Source: Waddliaceae bacterium
Lineage (GTDB): Bacteria > Chlamydiota > Chlamydiia > Chlamydiales > SLOH01
Reading direction: 5' to 3'
Length of the DNA: 6,296 bases
NCBI GenBank assembly: GCA_007132595.1
Contig: SLOH01000088.1
Span: 1-6,296 of the forward strand
Under the pieces are notes generated by a model. It worked only from the letters and a program-made list of their open reading frames with translations. It was not told the origin of the DNA and made no database searches. The position numbers and the translations under genes were made by a program. Each line of letters starts with the position of its first letter. Position 1 is the stretch's first letter. Positions 1-5,732 of this stretch are shown here, in pieces.

Positions 1-1806
1 CCGTACGTTATTCACCCTGTTGAACGAACACCGGATCAAGATGATAATCTCCACATTTTCCGCATCGAATTTAAGAATAAAGTATACAAAGTGAAGGTGG
101 TCAATCGAGGCTTAATCACAAACGACCCAAAACTTGAAAAATCAAGTCAAATATTTCAATCGATCATTGAGGAGATATGTGAAAAAAAAGAAATCATCCA
201 TGCAATATCGAAGACATCGGGAGTCGTTGCCAGAAGAACAGAAGGTAGAATACATGTAAATTTTTTAAACTCCCCTAAAGGATTCAAAGTAAAAAATACG
301 GATAAAACTCTAAGATCTATAGAAAATATATTTACCCGGCATTTTCCAAACATACTGAAAAGTCTTTCTCTCACTCTAAAGTCGCTCTTACAGTCTCCCC
401 CTCCTATCCCGGAAGCACATGAGGTTGAGAAAAAAAGAGAACTAGACAGTCAACTCAATGCACTGATTCACGACCCAGAGCAACAACAAGAACTTAGAAA
501 AATTGAAGAGCCCCTACACAAAAAATTTCGACCTCTTTTTGGAAAACCCAAAAATGAGATTCCGACGGAGAAAAATTTAAAACGAGCAATGGAGCTCTCA
601 CTGAGAGATCCAACAATAGAAAGTATCTTTTCAAAGGAAACACAACGAGCAGACTCTCCGGATGCACGCATCGGAGCGTTTCTCATCAATTGGGTCATCT
701 ACGGAGAGAGACGAGCCCTTGAAATGGGCGTTCCTGAGAGCGAAGTATGCTTTACCTGTCACGAAGCAAAGGCGCTTGAACTGCCCAAATTGAAAACGGA
801 AACCAATCGGCAAAACAACTACGTTAGGTTTATGCTTACAAGTCCGGAAAGATTTAAAGAATTTTTGAAGGAACGTCACATTGAGTGCCCAATCAATGAC
901 GATCACCTACTCAAAGACGTCCTCGATCATCTACATGACAACCACACGCTCGATGAACTTCTGAGAGAAACTCCTGAATTTCTAAATAGATTAAAAGAAC
1001 TCCCAAAAAATGACATCCTCAAACATGTCTATCAGCAAGAGGCAAAACAACTTGCTCAGACGTTTATAAAAGATGTAATCAATAGAGGAGCCAAAATTGA
1101 GTATCAAAACAAAATCTGGAAGTATGACCCCTGCGTATCTTCGCTAAAAGAAAGAATGCGCAGTGGAATCATTGACGAAATTAAAACGGGCGTTCTAACC
1201 GATCCGGATGCAATTTCCTCCCTTAAGCAAGACATTTCCGGTTTCCCACTTGCGGTAGCTGAACTGATCGAGGATCAGAAAAAATTTCAAGAGTTTATCT
1301 TAAGTGTAAACAATGCGTTTGGAAATATAGTCCTAAGTAAACTTCAGCTCACTGAAGAAGAAAAAAATGGGCTTTCCAAGGAAGTAGTCGATAACCTAAA
1401 TCTGGCGATTAGACTCCGCACTTTTCTCTTAATGATCAGCTGTCAGCAAGAAACACACGGATTATCGGTGACGGACAGAGAAAACGAACGACTCTATAAA
1501 CATTTAATCTCTTTCGAAGATACAGCAACTCTTACCGAAAATTTCGAGTACTCCCTATCTCAAGATGTCTCGTCACGCAAAATGCGTGCGTCCCACTGTG
1601 TGATACTGATATCTCCATACCGCTTGCCCGTCTGGGGATTCAAAGCAGCTTTTGAAGGAGAGTTGTTACCGAGAGGAGGGGAAAGTACGTCCAGACTTGC
1701 TTTTCAGTTCGGTTTTAGTCCTAGGGCATTTTTATTGAAAAAGGATAAGAAAAGTTTTTATGACCTGGCAAAGGAGCATTACAGATCTGCCTCAACAATT
1801 CCTTGA
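1..1806 (+). CDS. Unrecognised large protein, 5'-truncated by the window edge, with a ubiquitin-interacting-motif-like helix
   Basis: I do not recognise a family. The frame is open from base 1 to the TGA at 1804-1806 (601 codons visible). The first possible start, GTG at 91, is preceded by 30 in-frame sense codons and no convincing ribosome binding site, so the gene almost certainly begins outside the window. Residue numbers here count from base 1. The protein looks soluble, charged and mostly helical after a short beta-like start (about 20-38). There is a proline-rich hinge near 133-138 (SPPPIPE), followed by a Lys/Glu/Gln-rich helical stretch. Residues 193-203 (LKRAMELSLRD) fit the ubiquitin-interacting-motif core. 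C250-x2-C253 and H293-x2-C296 could be metal ligands. I see no signal peptide or membrane segment, but the N-terminus is missing. Its composition is more AT-rich than the housekeeping genes to the right, suggesting a lineage-specific or transferred gene. A secreted host-directed role is only an inference. Confidence 0.85.
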   Translation, partial: PYVIHPVERTPDQDDNLHIFRIEFKNKVYKVKVVNRGLITNDPKLEKSSQIFQSIIEEICEKKEIIHAISKTSGVVARRTEGRIHVNFLNSPKGFKVKNTDKTLRSIENIFTRHFPNILKSLSLTLKSLLQSPPPIPEAHEVEKKRELDSQLNALIHDPEQQQELRKIEEPLHKKFRPLFGKPKNEIPTEKNLKRAMELSLRDPTIESIFSKETQRADSPDARIGAFLINWVIYGERRALEMGVPESEVCFTCHEAKALELPKLKTETNRQNNYVRFMLTSPERFKEFLKERHIECPINDDHLLKDVLDHLHDNHTLDELLRETPEFLNRLKELPKNDILKHVYQQEAKQLAQTFIKDVINRGAKIEYQNKIWKYDPCVSSLKERMRSGIIDEIKTGVLTDPDAISSLKQDISGFPLAVAELIEDQKKFQEFILSVNNAFGNIVLSKLQLTEEEKNGLSKEVVDNLNLAIRLRTFLLMISCQQETHGLSVTDRENERLYKHLISFEDTATLTENFEYSLSQDVSSRKMRASHCVILISPYRLPVWGFKAAFEGELLPRGGESTSRLAFQFGFSPRAFLLKKDKKSFYDLAKEHYRSASTIP

Positions 1807-1979
1807 AAAAAATTATTCATATAGTGTACTATCCCTTGCAATAAAATTAAACTTTCCGTATGGGAAGGGTAATAAAAAAACAGCACTCAATTCTCTTTGC
1901 AAATTGAGCAAATCCAAAGCGAGAGTTTACATCCTTTAAAGCGTAAATTTCATTAACAGCGACGAATAAAAGAAGGCAT
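1807..1979 (+). other. Intergenic region with two small inverted repeats; likely holds the promoter for the CT053-like/hemW pair
   Basis: This is the largest non-coding gap in the window. Two inverted repeats are visible. CTTTCC at 1852-1857 pairs with GGGAAG at 1862-1867 (6 pairs including one G-T, four-base loop). CTCAATT at 1886-1892 pairs perfectly with AATTGAG at 1902-1908 across a nine-base loop. Neither is followed by a T-run, so neither is a standard intrinsic terminator; after the first comes an A-run (1874-1880). A promoter for the downstream pair should lie here, but I found no good -35/-10 pair. The best fragments, such as TTTACA at 1926-1931, lack a convincing partner at normal spacing. 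AGAAGG at 1971-1976 is a Shine-Dalgarno-like site only three bases before the ATG at 1980. Confidence 0.4.
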
Positions 1980-2432
1980 ATGGCTAAGCACTACAAAAGC
2001 GAAAAATTAAAAAAACTTGAAAGCGAACTGTTTGACCTCAAACATTGGCAGAAGCTCGGCCTAGTCCCTAAAAAAGATATTCCGAAGCACGAGGCTGAAA
2101 TCAAAGAAGTCGAAGAGAAGATACAAGAAGAGATCCAACGTATCGAATTTCTCAAAGAAACCGGCGACTTTGAAGACATCGTACAGACGAAGAAAACATC
2201 CGGCCGCACGGCTTATACAGAGATGCCAACGTTGCCCGATATCAATGGAGCGGAAACAACGCTACGCGGCGATATTGCCGATACGGAAGAAGAGGTGACT
2301 CTTAATGAAGAGACTAAAGAGGGCGAGACTGAAGAGGTGACTCACTTTGATGAAGACGAAGAGTCGTACTTCAGTGACAGAAGTCGGTGGCGACGTGGCG
2401 GGATTTTAGATCCTGAAAAGGATGATTGGTAA
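1980..2432 (+). CDS. Small charged coiled-coil protein, resembles chlamydial CT053 (function unknown)
   Basis: A 150-residue protein of unknown function. Residues about 5-62 are rich in Lys, Glu and Leu with heptad-like spacing (KLKKLESELFDLKHW, later EIKEVEEKIQEEIQRIEFL) and should form a helical hairpin or coiled coil. Residues about 100-130 are very acidic and hold a short internal repeat (EEVT twice). The tail is basic/aromatic and then acidic (RSRWRRGGILDPEKDDW). There is no signal peptide or membrane segment, so it is probably cytoplasmic. The ATG at 1980 has AGAAGG upstream with a tight three-base spacing. The last 11 bp overlap the start of hemW, so the two are probably co-transcribed and translationally coupled. 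In Chlamydia a small hypothetical gene (CT053) precedes the hemN-type gene in the same way, and the layout and general character match my memory of it. The homology is recalled, not searched, and the function remains open. Confidence 0.85.
   Translation: MAKHYKSEKLKKLESELFDLKHWQKLGLVPKKDIPKHEAEIKEVEEKIQEEIQRIEFLKETGDFEDIVQTKKTSGRTAYTEMPTLPDINGAETTLRGDIADTEEEVTLNEETKEGETEEVTHFDEDEESYFSDRSRWRRGGILDPEKDDW
2289..2343 (+). repeat. 13-bp in-frame direct repeat in the acidic region of the CT053-like gene
   Basis: GAAGAGGTGACTC occurs at 2289-2301 and again at 2331-2343. The spacing is 42 bp, exactly 14 codons, so both copies encode Glu-Glu-Val-Thr within similar acidic surroundings (TEEEVTLNEE and ETEEVTHFDEDEE). 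This looks like a small internal duplication in a disordered acidic linker. Confidence 0.8.
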
Positions 2433-3507
2433 GCCTCTCTCCCTTTACTTTCACATTCCGTTTTGTACGAAGAAGTGCCCCTATTGCAACTTTTACGTAC
2501 TCCCGAATAAGCCAATTTTTCAAGAGAAGCTGATTGACGGACTGAGACAAGAGTGGAAGCAGTTAACCCCTTTGATCGAAAAAGGGACGCTCGTCTCACT
2601 CTATTTTGGTGGAGGAACCCCTTCTCTTTTCGATTTGAAATATCTACAAGAAATCCTCTCATGGATACCAAGTCAAGAGATTGAAATTACTTTAGAGGCA
2701 AATCCGGAAGATCTTTCGTTAGAAAAGGCAAAGGCCTTAAGAGCTGCCGGGATTAACCGCCTCAGCCTTGGAGTGCAATCTCTTGATGATGAGCTCTTAA
2801 AAAAGATTGGGCGTAACCATTCGGCTAGTCAAGCAATCAATAGATGCGAGAAAGCCGGTTTTGAAAACCTCTCGATTGACTTGATGTATGACTTGCCCGG
2901 TCAAACACTTTCGACTTGGGAAAAGACCATCCAAACAGCAGTCAAACTCCCCATCACCCACGTTTCTCTCTACAACTTAACTATTGAGCCGCATACCAGT
3001 TTCTATCGATCACAAAAAGCGATCGAGTCGCAAATGCCGGGAGATGAAACGTCTTTACAGATGTATATTCGAGCGCAAGAGATGCTTCAGAGCCACGGTT
3101 TAACGCAATATGAAATCTCTGCCTTTGGTACCCCCTCACTCCACAACAGCGGCTACTGGAGCGGTCGAAACTTTCTTGGACTTGGACCGTCTGCCTTTAG
3201 TTTTTGGGAAGGGACGCGCAAGCGAAACATCTGTCACCTCAACCGCTATCAAAAAATGGTAGCGTCAGGCCTTAGACCGATTGATTTTACCGAAACGCTG
3301 CCTCCCCTAGCGCAAGAGCGCGAAAAACTTGCGATCAATCTGCGACTTTTAAAAGGAGTATCTGATTTACCTATCGATCGTGAGTGCTTAAAGATCATTG
3401 ACTCGCTAATTGCAGACGGCTTTCTCAAAAAGAACGCGGGTTCAATATCTCTGACGCAAAAAGGGATTCTCTTCTACGATACAGTCGCATCGGAAATCAT
3501 TCTTTAA
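2422..3507 (+). CDS. hemW: HemW, radical-SAM heme chaperone (HemN-superfamily, long annotated as oxygen-independent coproporphyrinogen III oxidase-like)
   Basis: A full-length 361-residue member of the HemN/HemW radical-SAM family. C15-x3-C19-x2-C22 binds the 4Fe-4S cluster that works with S-adenosylmethionine. Phe24 stands where true HemN oxidases carry a fourth cysteine, a HemW trait. Other family signatures follow: GGGTPS (63-68), EANPE (92-96), GVQS (117-120), DLMYDLPGQT (153-162), IEPHT (188-192), and the HemW-type HNSGYW (241-246) followed by LGLGPSAFS (252-260). The C-terminal about 60 residues resemble the family's small helical domain. HemW proteins bind heme and are thought to deliver it to target proteins; coproporphyrinogen oxidase activity is not expected. 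The ATG at 2422 lies inside the end of the upstream gene, with a purine run abutting it. An in-frame TAG at 2407-2409 rules out a longer form except from a CTG. Its stop overlaps the stop of the convergent gene. Confidence 0.96.
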   Translation: MIGKPLSLYFHIPFCTKKCPYCNFYVLPNKPIFQEKLIDGLRQEWKQLTPLIEKGTLVSLYFGGGTPSLFDLKYLQEILSWIPSQEIEITLEANPEDLSLEKAKALRAAGINRLSLGVQSLDDELLKKIGRNHSASQAINRCEKAGFENLSIDLMYDLPGQTLSTWEKTIQTAVKLPITHVSLYNLTIEPHTSFYRSQKAIESQMPGDETSLQMYIRAQEMLQSHGLTQYEISAFGTPSLHNSGYWSGRNFLGLGPSAFSFWEGTRKRNICHLNRYQKMVASGLRPIDFTETLPPLAQEREKLAINLRLLKGVSDLPIDRECLKIIDSLIADGFLKKNAGSISLTQKGILFYDTVASEIIL

Positions 3508-4943
3508 AAACCCTTCGCAATCTTTTTACAGAGTCGATAGAAAATGATCTTGTGAAAGGGGTAGAGCATATACCAGTAGAGCCGCCCAAAGAGCCCTTTC
3601 GGACGAAAGGTTGCCGTCTGGGTCACTTTGCGCATCGATTCTTCCTCCTCAATTTTCCACTCGAGCCACGCCTCTCCCGGCAGTCGCATTTCAGCGTACA
3701 GAAGCAAGTGCCCTTTTTTACGGTCGGCAGAAATCACGCGCCAAAAGTCCACGACATCGCCGCTCGTCAGACGGGTTTTATGCGTTCGACCTCGCCTTAG
3801 CCCGACCCCTCCGAAAAGAAGATCGAGAAACCCTCGGATCGACCATGCAAAATTCATGGTATACCATCCAGTATCTCCACCGATTTTCCATAGTCGATCG
3901 AGAATCTCTCTTTTGGTTGCCTTGGTCTTCTGTTGATCCACCTCTTTTAAGCAGCCAAAGTGCGGCACCTCAATATAGTCTTTCAATACCGGACTTAGAC
4001 GACTGTGAACCATTGTATCTTTCCAACTTGACACCACAGCGTTTTGCTCAATCTTTGAAAAACTGCGCTTGACTGTTTCTTGAAAATTTAAACATTGATG
4101 CGAAAACAAGTCGTGAATCCGGTTATCTTGGCACACTGCATCTGTTGTCATGCTCTTCACAAGAGCTCTCGCAATGGAAAAGTTTGTCGACGTCACAAAA
4201 TAGAGCCACAAGCTTGATAAATACGGAGTGAGCACAGGAACGGTGATAATCGATCGTTTTAACCCGCGAACTTTAGCAAATTGGAGCAGCATCTCTTTAT
4301 AGGTCAGGATATCAGGGCCGCCAACTTCAAACGTTTGATTTTCGCAAGCGTCATTAAAAAGGACATGAGATAGATAGTACAAAATATCGACAATACCGAT
4401 CGGTTGACATCTGGACTTCACCCAACGAGGCGCAACCATAACCGGAAGTTTTTCAACCAAATCTCTGATAATCTCAAAAGAGGCGCTTCCCTCCCCGACG
4501 ATAATTCCGGCGCGCAAAGTCGTAACCGGAACGGTTCCGCCTCGCAAAATCTGATCCACATTCCCCCGAGAAGCCATATGCTCAGAGACTTGATCCCCTT
4601 GACTTAAACCGCTGAGATAGATGACCTGCCGCGCATTTGTGTTTGACAATGCAGAGACAAAATTGCTCGCGCACTGCGACTCAAGTGATGAAAAACTTGA
4701 GGAGCGACTTCCCATTGAGTGAACCAAATAGTAGGCTGCGTCAATCTCTTTTGGTATATTTTCGCAAGACTCTTGACTTAATAAATCAACCTCTACGACC
4801 TCAACCTGGCTCTCAATCGCTTTTGGAAGCGACAGGCGGGAAGAGCTTCGCACGAGCGCAATAACCTGATGCCCTTCTTGAACCAAAATGGGCATAAGCC
4901 GCGTGCCGATATAGCCATTAGCCCCTGTCAATAATATTTTCAT
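3504..4943 (-). CDS. Atypical short-chain dehydrogenase (NAD(P)-binding, epimerase-like) with C-terminal DUF2867 domain
   Basis: A complete 479-residue, two-domain protein. The N-terminal Rossmann domain (1 to about 235) opens with the nucleotide-binding motif TGANGYIG (6-13). Arg32 follows strand two (ALVR), a position that often favours NADP. Further family blocks are YYLVHSMGS (71-79), IYLSGL (108-113), TTLRAGIIVGEGSASFE (141-157) and PRWVKSRCQPIGIVDI (172-187). The classical YxxxK catalytic pair is not evident, as in other atypical members of this family. The C-terminal domain (about 345-479) is DUF2867-like: GGDTGW, RGFLDLLFGGVGLRRGR, GDVVDFWRV and a closing YWYMLYPFHKIIF block. The substrate is unknown; homologues in many bacteria are annotated only as NAD(P)H-binding oxidoreductases. 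The length fits the family. The ATG at 4943 starts directly at the first Rossmann strand, with GAG-type purines just upstream as a weak ribosome binding site. It shares a TTAA with the hemW stop and lies 90 bp after the methyltransferase. Confidence 0.93.
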   Translation of the reverse strand: MKILLTGANGYIGTRLMPILVQEGHQVIALVRSSSRLSLPKAIESQVEVVEVDLLSQESCENIPKEIDAAYYLVHSMGSRSSSFSSLESQCASNFVSALSNTNARQVIYLSGLSQGDQVSEHMASRGNVDQILRGGTVPVTTLRAGIIVGEGSASFEIIRDLVEKLPVMVAPRWVKSRCQPIGIVDILYYLSHVLFNDACENQTFEVGGPDILTYKEMLLQFAKVRGLKRSIITVPVLTPYLSSLWLYFVTSTNFSIARALVKSMTTDAVCQDNRIHDLFSHQCLNFQETVKRSFSKIEQNAVVSSWKDTMVHSRLSPVLKDYIEVPHFGCLKEVDQQKTKATKREILDRLWKIGGDTGWYTMNFAWSIRGFLDLLFGGVGLRRGRTHKTRLTSGDVVDFWRVISADRKKGHLLLYAEMRLPGEAWLEWKIEEEESMRKVTQTATFRPKGLFGRLYWYMLYPFHKIIFYRLCKKIAKGF

Positions 4944-5033
4944 ACTCTCGCTCTATACACAAAGCCCAAGAAAAATCCCACCAAAAGATTTTAGGAGCGC
5001 TTGAAAAAGCCCATCCAATCCAGGTGACACTCC
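4944..5033 (-). promoter_or_regulatory. Gap between methyltransferase and DUF2867 gene; weak candidate promoter and stem-loop
   Basis: The gap is read on the minus strand. TAAAAT (at + positions 4988-4993) differs from the -10 consensus at one position and lies 45 bp before the start of the DUF2867 gene, but nothing resembling -35 stands at 16-18 bp from it. Overlapping it, AGGAGTG (5028-5034) can pair with CGCTCCT (4993-4999) across a long 28-base loop, followed by AAAATCTTTT. That is a poor terminator because of the loop and the broken T-run. Either the dehydrogenase is read through from holA, or this gap holds a weak promoter; the sequence does not decide it. Confidence 0.2.
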
Positions 5034-5732
5034 TTAGCTTCCGATTAAAAAAATTGCCGCTCTTTTTTTAAGATTCGGCAGCGGACTCTTTTTCCAGACA
5101 CTCACTGGCTGGCTGAGAACCCCTTGTGTGGGAAGCGTCAGATCCCATGCCACACATAAAAGAGTCGTATCGGACAGAGTATCTAGAAGAGTCTCCAAAA
5201 GATGCATATTGCGAAAAGGCGTCTCAATAAAGATTTGAGTCGATTGATCCACATGGGCGCGTTTTTCAAGCTTCTGAATATTATCTTGGCGACCTTGCGG
5301 ATCTTTTTCCAGATAGCCGTTAAAAGTAAATTTCTGTCCGGAAAATCCCGACAACATCAATCCTAAAAATATTGAAGAGGGCCCGACAAAGGTCTGTACC
5401 TGTATCCCAAGACTTCTTGCCTTAGCGACAATTTTGGCTCCGGGATCGGCAATGCAGGGAAGACCGGCATCTGAGACAAGCCCCCAGCACTCTCCACGAG
5501 TGATCGGTTCAAGCAGAAAGTCAACATTTTCCTCCATTGTTGCAATGGGAATGTTTCTCGCCTCCTCAGCTGTAAAAAAGCGACCGAGATAGCGGCGTCC
5601 GCCAGTTTCGCTTTCTGCGATTAATCCATCGATTTTCTTAACCGCGCGGTCGACGCTCGAAGGTAAAAAAACCTCATGGTTCGGATAATCACCTAGGAGG
5701 TTCGGAAGAAGAAGAAGTTGTTTTTTTTTCAT
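5034..5732 (-). CDS. RsmI-like SAM-dependent methyltransferase (tetrapyrrole-methylase fold), short form resembling chlamydial CT048/YraL
   Basis: A 232-residue protein of the tetrapyrrole-methylase superfamily, closest to RsmI/YraL. RsmI itself 2'-O-methylates C1402 of 16S rRNA. Family blocks are GLVSDAGLPCIADPG (84-98, SAM-binding loop), VGPSS (116-120), SGFSGQKFTFNGYL (128-141) and IETPFRN (169-175). It differs from standard RsmI in two ways. The N-terminal signature strand is replaced by a LLLLPNLLGD segment, and the protein ends soon after the fold, without the C-terminal extension of the roughly 280-residue RsmI. The same short form occurs, as I recall, in Chlamydia and Bacteroidetes, so rRNA methylation is plausible but the target is not established. 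I chose the ATG at 5732, which overlaps the holA stop as ATGA. A TTG six bases upstream (5738) would add two residues and has no better ribosome binding site. Codons 2-4 are an A9 run and codons 6-9 are four CTT. Confidence 0.9.
   Translation of the reverse strand: MKKKQLLLLPNLLGDYPNHEVFLPSSVDRAVKKIDGLIAESETGGRRYLGRFFTAEEARNIPIATMEENVDFLLEPITRGECWGLVSDAGLPCIADPGAKIVAKARSLGIQVQTFVGPSSIFLGLMLSGFSGQKFTFNGYLEKDPQGRQDNIQKLEKRAHVDQSTQIFIETPFRNMHLLETLLDTLSDTTLLCVAWDLTLPTQGVLSQPVSVWKKSPLPNLKKRAAIFLIGS
5706..5729 (-). repeat. A9 homopolymer plus (CTT)4 microsatellite at the start of the methyltransferase gene
   Basis: Directly after the ATG at 5732 the coding strand has nine A (5729-5721, codons 2-4, Lys-Lys-Lys), one CAA codon, then four CTT in tandem (5717-5706, four Leu). 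Gain or loss of one A would shift the frame at codon 4; gain or loss of a CTT would only change the Leu count. Such tracts are prone to slippage, but a chance Lys/Leu-rich N-terminus explains them equally well. Confidence 0.85.

Noticed and set aside
91..93. GTG at 91 as the true start of the first gene
   Set aside because: The frame is open all the way to base 1 with plausible protein sequence, and no good ribosome binding site precedes the GTG; the gene is cut by the window edge.
748..762. CFTCH as a cytochrome c heme-binding motif
   Set aside because: A single CxxCH in a charged, apparently cytoplasmic helical protein with no visible signal peptide and no redox neighbours.
1374..1425. Second UIM-like helix (LNLAIRLRTF) in the unknown protein
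   Set aside because: The required serine is replaced by arginine and the acidic flank is absent.
1667..1700. RGGESTSRLAF resembling the STS element of ADP-ribosyltransferases near the end of the unknown protein
   Set aside because: No ExE motif follows before the protein ends about 40 residues later, and no matching upstream arginine strand could be assigned; the similarity is a three-residue match only.
2342..2671. 109-codon minus-strand open frame across the CT053-like/hemW junction
   Set aside because: Antisense to two real genes; the protein is Ser/Arg-rich with no recognisable domain.
3552..4072. Three overlapping + strand open frames (3552-3800, 3611-4072, 3628-3936), up to 153 codons
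   Set aside because: They lie antisense to the well-supported DUF2867 domain in its more GC-rich part, where stop codons are rare. Their translations show no family features and no ribosome binding sites stand out.
4993..5034. Intrinsic terminator after the RsmI-like gene
   Set aside because: Only a seven-pair stem with a G-U pair and a 28-base loop, followed by mixed A/T instead of a T-run; kept only as a weak note in the gap entry.
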